64,000 nucleotides of DNA from Mesorhizobium loti (GCF_001510895.1 NZ_LPWA01000164.1:1-64000); one strand, 5' to 3'; positions 1 to 8,206 are shown, numbered from the stretch's first letter. Numbers and translations are program-made. Notes: a model not told the origin generated them from the letters alone.

Positions 1-95
1 AGAATCTCACCTTCCAAAGCTGACCTCCAAAAGTCAGCCTTGAATCTGATTTGCCTATCGAAGGGAATCCCAAGCCGTTAAATTGTCACTACAGC
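1..95. other. Intergenic edge of window
   Basis: No open frame, repeat or promoter is recognised in these bases. They lie beyond the stop codon of the first gene, which reads toward the window edge. Confidence 0.5.
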
Positions 96-866
96 CTAGT
101 CCCGGGACGATAGCAGCCGTCCATATCTGCCGACGATCCTGAGGGCGGTCAGCCGGCCGCTCTGGAAGGCGCCCGTGTCGATGCCGAGCCGGCGTCCGTC
201 GAGCGTTGGAACGTCGACGATCGTATGTCCGTGCACGACCCAGCAGTCGAGGCGATGCGCCGCGGCGAGGAAATCGGAGCGGATGTTGAGCAGGTCGGCC
301 TCGTCCTGGGCCTCGAGCGCGATGCCTGGCCGGATGCCGGCATGCACGAACACGAACTCATCCGAGCAGACCATCACCGGCAGCGAGCGCAGGAAGCCGA
401 TATGGCCGGCAGGTATAGCCTCGCGAATGCGTTCGTCGACCTCTTCGCTCGAAGCGTAGAGATTGGTAAGATGAGCCGGATCGACGCCGTAGGAATAGAG
501 GGTCTCGCGACCGCCGACCGTGAGCCATGGCTCGCGCGAAAGATAGCCGTCGAGATAGTTGAGCATCGCCACCTCGTGATTTCCGGCCAGGCAGACGCGC
601 AGGAAGCCTTTCGGCGGCGGCGCCATCAGGTGTTCGATCACGCGCCGCGACTGCGGCCCGCGGTCGATGTAGTCGCCAAGCATGATGATGACCTTGCGGC
701 CGCGGAACTTCGCCGCGTCGAGCTGGATCTTTTGTTCCAGCGTGCGCAGCTCTTCATAGCAGCCATGCACGTCGCCGATCGCGTAAACGACGGTGTCGCG
801 CATATCCATCACCAGCCGTTCGCGCGGCAAGGGGCGGGGTCGTCTCGATCGCTGGAACAGGCTCAC
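96..866 (-). CDS. Metallophosphoesterase (PPP-type serine/threonine phosphatase-like)
   Basis: The protein carries the three metal-site blocks of calcineurin-like phosphoesterases in order: GDVHG, GDYIDRGP and GNHE, followed by a C-terminal VHGHT histidine block. Such enzymes use a two-metal centre to hydrolyse phosphomonoesters, diadenosine polyphosphates or phosphoproteins; the substrate cannot be read from sequence. No signal peptide is visible, so it should be cytoplasmic. The open frame continues upstream to a TTG at 917. The GTG at 866 opens a basic Pro/Arg-rich stretch before GDVHG, and an ATG at 809 is a further option, so the start is uncertain by about 20 to 35 residues. It stands alone, reading toward the window edge. 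Confidence 0.85.
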   Translation of the reverse strand: MSLFQRSRRPRPLPRERLVMDMRDTVVYAIGDVHGCYEELRTLEQKIQLDAAKFRGRKVIIMLGDYIDRGPQSRRVIEHLMAPPPKGFLRVCLAGNHEVAMLNYLDGYLSREPWLTVGGRETLYSYGVDPAHLTNLYASSEEVDERIREAIPAGHIGFLRSLPVMVCSDEFVFVHAGIRPGIALEAQDEADLLNIRSDFLAAAHRLDCWVVHGHTIVDVPTLDGRRLGIDTGAFQSGRLTALRIVGRYGRLLSSRD

Positions 867-970
867 GGGTTGAGGCTCGGTACTTAGACTAGGATCACGC
901 GGCGGAGCGCGGACCAAGTCTCGATATCAGCCGAATGCAAACAATTCCACACTGGGAGCTGCTGCGGAGC

Positions 971-2050
971 TTAGGCGGCTTTCAACCGGTAGCGGAAGAG
1001 CGTGTGGTCGAGCAGCAGGCGGATGCGCGGCTCTGCCTCGGCCGCCACCAGCCAGCTTGCCGCGATCATGGCCGCGCCGACGATCGGGATCGAGACGAGG
1101 TAGGGCACGCCCGCTCGGATCAGGGCGCCGAGCAGCGCGGCGCCGACGACATCGTGGAGGAGATAGAGCGGATAGGTCATCAGCCCGATCCGGCGCCAGC
1201 CGCGCCAGGAAAGATCAAGCCTGAGCGACCATGCCATCAACGCCACCGCCGCGAGGAAGACGATGACCGGCGGCGCGTAGGGCATGGTGGCTTCCACCTT
1301 GATGCTGTGCACGTCGACGGAGCTGACGATTTGCAGCACGCCGCCGCCGAGGAACAGGGCACAAAAGCCGAGGCGCGGGACGGTCACCGCCTTGAAGCGC
1401 ATCAGCCAGATGAGCACGCCGACGGCGAAGAAGGCGCCGTGATGCGCCAGGGTGAGCTGCAGCCAGCGCGTCTCCGCCAGATCGGTCCAGCCGAAGGCAA
1501 AATAGAGGCACCAGAACAGCGTGCTGACGAGGCCGATGACGACGGCGACGGCTTCCATAAGGTCGAAGCGGCCGAGCCTGAGCAGGATCCAGACGATGGC
1601 GTAGAAGGCGATCTCGATGCCGAGCGTCCAGTAGACGCTGTCCACCCATGGCTCGAACGGCACGAACAGTGCGGTGCGGGCAAGCCGCACCACCGCGTCC
1701 GTCGGCCAGGAAAGGCCCACCACCAGCAGCACGATCGCCGAGATCGGCGCGCAGACCCAGACCGCCGGCGCCAGCCGTCTGACTCGCGCCTCGAAGAATT
1801 TCAGCGGCGTAGAATTCTCGGCGCTGAAGGCGATGACGAAACCGCTGATGACGAAGAACACCTGCACGCCGACCCAACCGGAGCCGACAAAGGCCATCTC
1901 TGGATGCGGCGGGATGCCGCCGGTCGAGCGCGCCGAGACGCCGTCGGGAAACGCCCATACCCAGAAGCCATAGTGATAGAACATCACCATGACGGCGGCC
2001 AGGAAACGCAATATGTCGACGCCGCCGAAAGTCGTCTTGTGCTGAGCCAT
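971..2050 (-). CDS. Acyltransferase 3 family membrane protein
   Basis: This 359-aa protein has the acyltransferase-3 pattern. It starts GGVDILRFLAAVMVMFYHYGFW, which contains the catalytic-type histidine near the end of the first membrane segment, and roughly ten hydrophobic segments follow. Proteins of this family O-acylate extracytoplasmic carbohydrates such as exopolysaccharide, lipopolysaccharide or Nod factor, using an acyl donor from the cytoplasmic side. The acceptor is unknown here because no glycan gene lies nearby. The ATG at 2050 is preceded by the purine-rich AAGGCAAGG. It is a single gene with no obvious operon partner. Confidence 0.85.
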   Translation of the reverse strand: MAQHKTTFGGVDILRFLAAVMVMFYHYGFWVWAFPDGVSARSTGGIPPHPEMAFVGSGWVGVQVFFVISGFVIAFSAENSTPLKFFEARVRRLAPAVWVCAPISAIVLLVVGLSWPTDAVVRLARTALFVPFEPWVDSVYWTLGIEIAFYAIVWILLRLGRFDLMEAVAVVIGLVSTLFWCLYFAFGWTDLAETRWLQLTLAHHGAFFAVGVLIWLMRFKAVTVPRLGFCALFLGGGVLQIVSSVDVHSIKVEATMPYAPPVIVFLAAVALMAWSLRLDLSWRGWRRIGLMTYPLYLLHDVVGAALLGALIRAGVPYLVSIPIVGAAMIAASWLVAAEAEPRIRLLLDHTLFRYRLKAA

Positions 2051-2187
2051 GCCTTGCCTTGGGAACGGCCCCCCAAGCGAACTTTAGGGTCTGTTGCTGC
2101 ATTGCACAACAGTCGATTGCAGTGCGGGACGAATTCGTGCAATCGCCTGACCCGACGCGGCGATCCGCTCCCGACGTTGCGAGGGGC

Positions 2188-4095
2188 TTAGATGGCGATG
2201 CCGCGCCCCTTGAGCGCTGCCGTGATCTCGTCGAGGATGGCAGGATCGTCGATGGTCGCCGGCATGGTCCATTCCTCCTTGTCGGCGATCTTCTGCATCG
2301 TGCCGCGCAGGATCTTGCCGGAGCGCGTTTTCGGCAGCCGCTTGATCGTCACCACCGTCTTGAAGGCTGCCACCGGGCCGATCCGTTCGCGCACCAGCCC
2401 CACCACCTCGCTTTCGATCGCGCCGGTGTCGCGCGAGACTCCGGCATTGAGGACGACGAAGCCGAGCGGCACTTGGCCCTTCATCGCGTCGGCGATGCCG
2501 ATGACCGCGCATTCGGCGACGTCGGGATGTGCGGCCAGCACCTCTTCCATCGCGCCGGTCGAAAGCCGGTGCCCGGCGACGTTGATGATGTCGTCGGTGC
2601 GGGCCATGACATAGAGATAGCCGTCCTCGTCCATCATGCCGGCGTCGGCAGTCTTGTAGAAGCCGGGGAACTCCTCGAGATAGGCTTGGCGGAAGCGAGC
2701 GTCCGCATTCCACAGCGTCGGCAGGCAGCCCGCCGGCAGCGGCAGCTTGACCACGACGTTGCCCAGCGTGCCGCGCGGCACCTCATGGCCCGCATCGTCG
2801 AGAATGCGGATGTCGTAGCCCGGCATCGGCACGCCGGGCGAGCCGTATTTCACCGGCAAAAGACCCAGGCCCGCCGGGTTGATCGTCATCGGCGAGCCGG
2901 TCTCGGTCTGCCACCAATGGTCGATCACCGGACGGTTGAGCTTCTGCTCCGCCCATTTGATGGTTTCCGGGTCGGCGCGCTCGCCGGCGAGGAAAAGGGT
3001 GCGGAACTTCGACAAATCGTATTTCGGCACGAACTCGCCGCGGGGATCCTGCCCCTTGATGGCGCGGAAGGCCGTCGGCGCGGTGAACAGGGCAACCACG
3101 CCATGCTCCGAGATCACCCGCCAGTAGGTTCCGGCGTCCGGCGTGCCGATCGGCTTGCCTTCGAAGAGCACGCTGGTGCAGCCATGCAAAAGCGGGCCGT
3201 AGACGATATAGGAATGGCCGACCACCCAGCCGACATCGGAAGCCGCCCAGAACACCTCGCCGGGCTTGACGCCGAACTCATTGTCCATCGTCCATTTCAG
3301 CGCGACCATATGGCCGCCATTGTCGCGCACGATGCCCTTCGGCTGGCCGGTCGTGCCCGAGGTGTAGATGATGTAGAGCGGGTCGGTGGCTAAAACCGGC
3401 ACGCAGTCGACATTGGCGCCGGCGGCGCGCTCGCGGGCGACCGCGTCGGCATAGTCGAAATCGTAATTGTCCTTCGTCTCGCAGCGCAGCTGGTCGCGTT
3501 GCAGGATGAGGCAGGCGTCGGGCTTGTGCCTCGACATCTCGATCGCCCTGTCCAGCAGCGGCTTGTAGGCGACGACGCGTCCGGGCTCCAGACCGCAGGA
3601 GGCGGTGATGATCAGCTTCGGCTTGGCGTCGTCGATGCGGGTGGCGAGCTCATGCGAGGCGAAGCCGCCGAACACCACCGAATGCACGGCGCCGATACGC
3701 GCCGAGGCGAGCATGGCAATGGCCGCTTCCGCCACCATCGGCATGTAGATGATGATGCGGTCACCCTTGCCGATGCCGCGATGCCTGAGCACCGAGGCGA
3801 GCGCGACCACTTCGCGCTTCAATTCGGCATAGGTGAATTTGCGGATCGTGCCGGTGATCGCGCTGTCATGGATCAGCGCCAGCTGGTCGGCGCGGCCGCC
3901 CGCCACATGGCGGTCGATGGCGTTGAAGCAGGTGTTGCAGGTGGCGCCGGTGAACCAGCGGCCATAGACGCCGGAGGTCGGATCGAAGACGCTTCCGGCC
4001 GGCGAATACCAGTCGATCGCCTTGGCCGCCTCGGCCCAGAACCCTACGGGGTCGCGTTTCCAACCCTCATAGACCTCATGGTAGCGTGACGCCAT
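2188..4095 (-). CDS. prpE: Propionyl-CoA synthetase (propionate-CoA ligase)
   Basis: This 635-aa member of the acetyl-CoA synthetase family activates propionate to propionyl-CoA through an acyl-adenylate. Visible features are the adenylate-forming motif YTSGTTGQPKG at residues 244-254, followed by IVRDNGGH, which is typical of PrpE rather than Acs, the WWQTETG block, and the C-terminal TRSGK with the catalytic and acetylatable lysine near residue 594. The ATG at 4095 follows a strong GGAGGAAG ribosome site; the open frame extends 40 codons further without support. No 2-methylcitrate or propionyl-CoA carboxylase gene is adjacent. Acetate or another short acyl chain could also be used. Confidence 0.9.
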   Translation of the reverse strand: MASRYHEVYEGWKRDPVGFWAEAAKAIDWYSPAGSVFDPTSGVYGRWFTGATCNTCFNAIDRHVAGGRADQLALIHDSAITGTIRKFTYAELKREVVALASVLRHRGIGKGDRIIIYMPMVAEAAIAMLASARIGAVHSVVFGGFASHELATRIDDAKPKLIITASCGLEPGRVVAYKPLLDRAIEMSRHKPDACLILQRDQLRCETKDNYDFDYADAVARERAAGANVDCVPVLATDPLYIIYTSGTTGQPKGIVRDNGGHMVALKWTMDNEFGVKPGEVFWAASDVGWVVGHSYIVYGPLLHGCTSVLFEGKPIGTPDAGTYWRVISEHGVVALFTAPTAFRAIKGQDPRGEFVPKYDLSKFRTLFLAGERADPETIKWAEQKLNRPVIDHWWQTETGSPMTINPAGLGLLPVKYGSPGVPMPGYDIRILDDAGHEVPRGTLGNVVVKLPLPAGCLPTLWNADARFRQAYLEEFPGFYKTADAGMMDEDGYLYVMARTDDIINVAGHRLSTGAMEEVLAAHPDVAECAVIGIADAMKGQVPLGFVVLNAGVSRDTGAIESEVVGLVRERIGPVAAFKTVVTIKRLPKTRSGKILRGTMQKIADKEEWTMPATIDDPAILDEITAALKGRGIAI

Positions 4096-4253
4096 CAAGC
4101 TTCCTCCCCAGGAACGATTTGCCGTTTTGCAATAGACTAAGCCGCTTCTCGCGGCCATGTCTTCCTGCATTTTGGTCGACGTCGCTTGGCAAATTTCTCC
4201 CGGTGGCGCTTCCACTTGGAGCGCCGTTCCGCTGGTGGCGGATTGAAATGGGC

Positions 4254-4370
4254 TTAGAGCGGCAGTGCCGCGAGCATCAGCCCGACACCGCCGGCGATCA
4301 AAATGGCGGCCGCCAATGCCTTCCGATGGCGCTCGAAGGCGGTCGGAGCCCGATCCCAGTTGTAACGCAT
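4254..4370 (-). CDS. Small single-pass membrane protein, 38 aa
   Basis: A short frame starts with ATG at 4370 and ends with TAA. The upstream GGGGGAGTGG makes a plausible ribosome site. The product has a charged N-terminal half (RYNWDRAPTAFERHRK) and then one hydrophobic helix (AAAILIAGGVGLMLAALPL), which is the normal pattern of a small inner-membrane protein. It is divergent from the RiPP precursor that starts at 4515, so the two may share a control region. Function unknown; a role in the RiPP locus (immunity or export anchoring) is only a guess from position. Confidence 0.5.
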   Translation of the reverse strand: MRYNWDRAPTAFERHRKALAAAILIAGGVGLMLAALPL

Positions 4371-4451
4371 ACCGTCCACTCCCCCAAAAAGCCCCGGCGG
4401 ATTTTTAGCTTACTTAAGGGAAGGGTGGCAACCCTGACGGGAACCGTCGAC

Positions 4452-4480
4452 TTGACAGCGGGCGCAACCACTCGTCATCC
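4452..4480 (+). promoter_or_regulatory. Candidate sigma-70 promoter for RiPP precursor
   Basis: A perfect TTGACA lies at 4452-4457. A weak -10 (TCATCC, 4475-4480) follows after a 17-base spacer, about 35 bases before the precursor ATG. The -10 match is poor, so only the -35 box is convincing. Confidence 0.35.
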
Positions 4481-4514
4481 TTCTACTTGTTGATTGTTCT
4501 TTCGGGGGATTTTG

Positions 4515-4610
4515 ATGAAGAGAACTTACGAAAAGCCTCTGTTGGTCAAGCGCGAGAAGCTGTCGAACGTCGTTGCCGGCCCAAGCGGCCCGATCGGTCC
4601 GGCCGGCTGA
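4515..4610 (+). CDS. Lasso-like RiPP precursor peptide, 31 aa
   Basis: This gene encodes a 31-residue peptide with an ATG at 4515 and a GGGGGA ribosome site 8 bases upstream. The N-terminal part reads MKRTYEKPLLVKREKLS, matching the Tyr-x-x-Pro-x-Leu leader signature recognised by the PqqD-like RRE of lasso peptide systems. The leader probably ends at Ala21, leaving a ten-residue core GPSGPIGPAG. That core has no Asp or Glu, so the usual lasso macrolactam cannot form, and its only hydroxyl residue is Ser24. The maturation genes follow directly at 4687, 4974 and 5404. The leader resemblance is seen in the sequence; processing after Ala21 is inferred from known lasso leaders, which normally have Thr rather than Val at the -2 position. 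The mature product and its role are unknown. Confidence 0.75.
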   Translation: MKRTYEKPLLVKREKLSNVVAGPSGPIGPAG

Positions 4611-4686
4611 CGCGGCGCATTCCCCGCTCGACAATGGACAGCGCCCTCACGCCGCGCTAATTGCACTTCGGCAGAGGAGCGCGCGC

Positions 4687-4974
4687 ATGGTCGAAATCGC
4701 CTCTGAAACGGTTTTGCGGATGGCGGACGACGCTTCCGTGCAGCATGTCGGCGACGGCGCCGTCGTGCTTTTGGCGCGCAGCGGCCAGCTCTATACCTGC
4801 AACGGCACCACCGAAGCGTTCCTCGACAAGGTCGATGGTGCCCGCAATCTCGACCAGATCGTCGATCTCTTGTCGGACGAATTCGAGGTCGACAAGGCGA
4901 CGCTTGGCGAGGACATGACGGCGCTTGCGGTCGAGCTGGTGGCCGAAGGCATCCTCGCTGACCCGCGCGCGTGA
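4687..4974 (+). CDS. PqqD-like RiPP recognition element (B1 protein)
   Basis: The 95-aa product has the size and pattern of PqqD-family proteins: an N-terminal beta pair (VQHVGDGAVVLLARSGQLYTCNGT) followed by a helical part. In lasso peptide pathways this RRE, also called B1, binds the precursor leader and hands it to the B2 protease. The ATG at 4687 sits 9 bases after AGGAG; a longer frame from 4573 has no such site and overlaps the precursor. It lies 76 bases after the precursor and its stop overlaps the next start (TGATG), so translation is probably coupled. A general PqqD role in PQQ synthesis is unlikely because no pqq gene is near. Confidence 0.85.
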   Translation: MVEIASETVLRMADDASVQHVGDGAVVLLARSGQLYTCNGTTEAFLDKVDGARNLDQIVDLLSDEFEVDKATLGEDMTALAVELVAEGILADPRA

Positions 4975-5407
4975 TGGTCGACGGACCGTTCCTACGCGTC
5001 CTGTTCCGAGCCCATTTGTGGCTTAGCGCCCGGCTTATGCCCGTGCTGATCGGCCAGCGCGACTTCGAGGCGGTGCTGAAATGGGCGCCGCTCAACGCGC
5101 CTACGCTCTATCAGGGCCTGGCGTCGTCCTACATCGTCACCCGCGTCAACCGCACGGTCCGGCATCCCTGGCTGATGCGCGATCGCAGATGCCTGCGCGA
5201 AGGGCTGCTCGGTTTCCGCTTCCTGCGCATGGCGGGTTTCGACCCCGACCTCCACTTCGGTGTCGATGCCACATCGATGCACGAACCGCGTCTCGCGGCG
5301 CATTGCTGGGTCTGTCTCGACGGCAAGCCGGTGATCAGCGACAGCTTCCCGGCATGGTCGAGATCTATCGCCATCCCGCCGGCAGCGTGAAGGCGCGCGC
5401 CGCTTGA
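4974..5407 (+). CDS. Lasso peptide biosynthesis B2 protein (transglutaminase-like leader peptidase), frameshifted
   Basis: The protein matches the B2 proteases that cut the leader from lasso precursors. The Cys-His-Asp triad is visible as Cys73 (RRCLREGLL), His110 (LAAHCWV) and Asp116 (CLDGKP), in the usual spacing with the LLGFRFLRMAGF helix between. The ATG at 4974 overlaps the RRE stop. In the given sequence the frame ends at 5390 with an odd tail. One extra C in the CCC run at 5348-5350 would give DSFPGMVEIYRHPAG and a stop at 5407, overlapping the kinase start by four bases as in a tight operon. The repaired protein would be 144 aa, normal for the family. The catalytic part is upstream of the break and intact. 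Confidence 0.8.
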
Positions 5408-6408
5408 CCGGTGCGGCAACCACCTTCTGCTATGACCTCAACGGCCAGGTCATCCGCATATCGGCGGAGCGCGCCGAGTTCTGGCCGAGCTTCGACCTTA
5501 TGCTCGGCACCTTGCGCGTCGGTGAAGCGGTCGAACCCGGCTTTCGAGTCGATATCTTCGAAACGCCGGCGCTGCCGGAGCCCCCCGAAGGGAAGCTCGC
5601 TTTCGATGGCGAGGTGCCGCTGGACGGCCATTGCCGCATCATCGACGGTGGAGACGTCGTCCATCTGGTCTTTCCCGGCCTGCAGACAGCCTCGATCCAT
5701 GCCGACGAAGGCTGGGCCGAAATCCGTGTGCATCCAGACAGCAAGGTCAAATGGACGCTGCTGATGATGGTGCTGGATGCCGCGCTCGATGCCGGCGGTC
5801 AGCACATGCTCCACACCGCCGGCCTGACGCTTCCCGGCCGCGAGGCGCTTGTGCTGATCCATGCGCCGAGCGGCACCGGCAAGTCGACGACATCGATGGC
5901 GCTGGCATCGCAAGGTTTCGGCCTTTGCTCGGACGATGCGATGATCCTCGACGTGAAAGCGCAGGGCGTCACAGCCTGGGGCATGCCGCGCAGGGTGAAG
6001 ATCCACCGCAACACGGCGGCGATGCTGCCATTCCTCTCTCCCTGCCTAGGCGACACTTGGGACGCCGAGGGCGAGCAGGCCGTATCGCTGGACCGGCTCG
6101 GCGAGATCATCCGCATCGAGGATGCTCGCGCCAGACCGGTTGCAGCACTTTTGCATCTCGAGCGCTCGGCCGACGGCCAGACCCGGCTGATGCCCATGGC
6201 CAGAACGGATGCGATGGTCGCGCTCGCCACCGACAACGTCAGGACCGGCATGACCGGCCTGTTGCCGATACAGAAACGGCGCATGGCGGCGATCGCGGCG
6301 CTGGTCAAGGCGGTCCCGACCTTCACCCTGGAAGTCGGCTCAAGCCCGGCGGACGCAGCGGCGTTGATAGCGTCCGCAGTGCCCCCTGGTAGGTTAGACC
6401 AGGACTAA
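5404..6408 (+). CDS. HprK-like peptide kinase of the RiPP locus
   Basis: This 334-aa protein has a C-terminal HprK-type kinase fold: a P-loop APSGTGKST at residues 154-162, a preceding HTAGL block with His137, and Ser-Asp-Asp (176-178) in the position of the HprK catalytic acidic residues. HprK-related kinases are known from lasso clusters such as that of paeninodin, where the enzyme phosphorylates a serine of the precursor. Here the candidate acceptor in the core is Ser24, with Ser17 in the leader as alternative. The start appears to be TTG at 5404, overlapping the repaired B2 stop; no in-frame ATG lies close. True HPr kinase is unlikely given the RRE and B2 neighbours. Confidence 0.8.
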   Translation: MTGAATTFCYDLNGQVIRISAERAEFWPSFDLMLGTLRVGEAVEPGFRVDIFETPALPEPPEGKLAFDGEVPLDGHCRIIDGGDVVHLVFPGLQTASIHADEGWAEIRVHPDSKVKWTLLMMVLDAALDAGGQHMLHTAGLTLPGREALVLIHAPSGTGKSTTSMALASQGFGLCSDDAMILDVKAQGVTAWGMPRRVKIHRNTAAMLPFLSPCLGDTWDAEGEQAVSLDRLGEIIRIEDARARPVAALLHLERSADGQTRLMPMARTDAMVALATDNVRTGMTGLLPIQKRRMAAIAALVKAVPTFTLEVGSSPADAAALIASAVPPGRLDQD

Positions 6409-6457
6409 TCCATCCGATGAAGGGATCGGGCAAGCGTCCGCCGCTCCACTGTCTGCT

Positions 6458-7141
6458 TTAGCCTTCGTGCGCCTTCACGACGTCAGATTCAATGAGAATG
6501 CGGGTTGTCCGCTCAAGGTGGGCTCGGATAGCGGCGGTTGCCTTCTCAACATCCCGGCTCACGGCTGCATCGGCGATTTCGCGATGTTCGGACACGAGGT
6601 CGCGCTTCGCACGATCGAGGGGGACGGACACGCGCCTGTATCGTTCGGACTGGATGAACAACAATTCCCGTAAGCGAAGAAGCCAGGGACTGTCGCAGGC
6701 TGCGACCAGAGCTTCATGGAATCGTTTGTGCACCTCTGCCCATGCCTCGCTCACCCGTGCCGGATCGGCGGGGTCCTGCAGACTCAACCTGGACAACTCG
6801 AACTCCGTCGCCACGATATTCGTTTCCCACCGCAGGTCACCATTATTGATTGCATTCTCCAGGCACAGGCTTTCGATCGTCGCTCGGACGCGTGTGATGT
6901 CCCGCAGTTCTGCCTCGGTGATCGGAGCCACTCGGAATCCCTTGCGCGGCTCGGAGACGACCAAGCCCTCCGAGGTGAGGCGAGCAAGGGCTTCCCGCAC
7001 GGCTCCGAGGCTGAACTCGAATTCCTCGCAGAGGTCGGAAATGATCAGCTTCTGTCCCGGCGCAAGGCGGCAGGCGAGGATTTCAGCCCGGATCCGCGCG
7101 TAGGCTTCTGCGGTGAGACTACCGCTTTCGGGTCGCGCCAT
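6458..7141 (-). CDS. GntR family regulator, FadR/FCD subfamily
   Basis: The 227-aa protein has an N-terminal winged helix (YARIRAEILACRLAPGQKLIISDL, then the SLGAVREALARLTSEGLV recognition region) and an all-helical FCD effector domain with acidic and histidine residues for metal or ligand binding (for example ATEFELSR, WAEVHKRFHEAL). The ATG at 7141 has TTAGGAGC just upstream; the open frame reaches 7243 but without a ribosome site. It is divergent from the aromatic catabolism operon starting at 7326 and is probably its local repressor, with a pathway intermediate as effector. That role is inferred from position. Confidence 0.88.
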   Translation of the reverse strand: MARPESGSLTAEAYARIRAEILACRLAPGQKLIISDLCEEFEFSLGAVREALARLTSEGLVVSEPRKGFRVAPITEAELRDITRVRATIESLCLENAINNGDLRWETNIVATEFELSRLSLQDPADPARVSEAWAEVHKRFHEALVAACDSPWLLRLRELLFIQSERYRRVSVPLDRAKRDLVSEHREIADAAVSRDVEKATAAIRAHLERTTRILIESDVVKAHEG

Positions 7142-7185
7142 GCTCCTAATTTCCCTTCTGACCAGTGCCTCGGATGATTCATCAA

Positions 7186-7264
7186 ATAATATATTTCTGA
7201 CGCAAGCACCAGAGTCCGTGGGACTGCTTTGCCAAAAAAGCATAAATTACATGATAATATATTT
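7186..7264. promoter_or_regulatory. Paired 11-bp motif between gntR and catabolic operon
   Basis: The divergent intergenic region carries ATAATATATTT twice, at 7186-7196 and 7254-7264, in the same orientation and 68 bases apart. It is notably AT-rich against the coding background. The second copy is followed by a TTGACT at 7269-7274 facing the operon. Two identical sites in a divergent promoter region are what one expects for binding of the GntR protein, but binding is not shown. Confidence 0.4.
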
Positions 7265-7325
7265 TATGTTGACTAATGTATGCCGATAGGGCAGGATGTG
7301 GGAAAGGCTAACCGGGAGAACTCCA

Positions 7326-8206
7326 ATGCGTTTGGCGTCCTATAGGCAAAATGGAAAGCAGGGCTTGGCTGTAGCGGTCGGCAATGCCTGGCACGGCTTG
7401 ACGGAGGCTGATCAGGGCTTTCCCGGCACGCTTCAGGTTTTGATCGAGGCAGGCGGCGACGCGCTGGCAAAGGCGGGCAACGCGCTATCTTCCGCGCCCG
7501 TGGTCGCTCTCGACGCCGTCACCCTGCTTCCGCCATTGTCCCATCCGGAAAAAATCGTGTGCGTCGGCCTCAATTATGTCGATCATTCCGCAGAAAGCGG
7601 CTTCAAGCAGCCGAACTATCCGACGATCTTCGGCCGCTTCAATTCCAGCCTCATCGCACACGGCGCGCCGATCCTGCGGCCGTCTTTCTCCGACCAGCTC
7701 GATTACGAGGGTGAACTGGTCGCCGTCATCGGGAAGACCGGCCAGGACGTCGCCGAGGCGGACGCCCTGAACTACGTCTGTGGTTATTCCATCTTCAACG
7801 ACGCTTCGATCCGCGACTACCAGTTCAAGGCGCCCCAGTGGACGCCGGGCAAGAACTTCGATGACACGGGCGCCTTCGGTCCCTTCTTCGTGACGGCTGA
7901 GGAACTGCGCCGGGCTGCGAGGGTTTGCGCCTCCAGACGCGCCTCAACGGCGAGGTGGTGCAGGAGGCTTCGATTTCGGACATGGTATTCTCCGTGGCCA
8001 GGCTCGTGTCGATCCTGTCGGGCTTCATGACGCTGAAACCGGGCGACGTGATCGTCACCGGCACCCCTTCGGGTGTTGGCCTTGCCCGCAAGCCGCCGCT
8101 GTGGATGCGGGACGGCGACATCGTCGAGGTAGAGATCGAAAAGATCGGTGTTTTGTCCAATCCGGTCCGAGACCGAGCGGCAATGAAAGCTGCACTGGTC
8201 GCCTGA
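7326..8206 (+). CDS. Fumarylacetoacetate hydrolase family protein, frameshifted
   Basis: This enzyme belongs to the FAH family that hydrolyses acylpyruvates or related ring-cleavage products (or decarboxylates/hydrates them). Seen are KIVCVGLNYVDHSAE near residue 70, the metal-binding region with DYEGELVAVIG, and after the break VVQEASISDMVFS and VIVTGTPSGVGLARKPP, all hallmarks of the family. The ATG at 7326 follows GGGAG. The frame breaks near 7907-7911; one added C gives ELPPGCEGLRLQT and a continuous product of about 293 aa, the usual length. It is the first gene of the operon, with the dioxygenase 30 bases downstream. It may be intact in the organism. Confidence 0.85.

Noticed and set aside
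4381..4514. Riboswitch or leader RNA upstream of the precursor
   Set aside because: No conserved aptamer pattern was found; only a -35 box is convincing.
4515..6408. A conventional lasso peptide cluster
   Set aside because: The cyclase is missing and the core has no Asp or Glu, so a lasso fold is not supported even though leader, RRE and B2 fit.
5404..6408. Catabolite-control HPr kinase acting on the HPr at 16416
   Set aside because: The gene overlaps the lasso B2 gene and follows an RRE and precursor; the HPr gene is 10 kb away on the other strand inside the dha operon.
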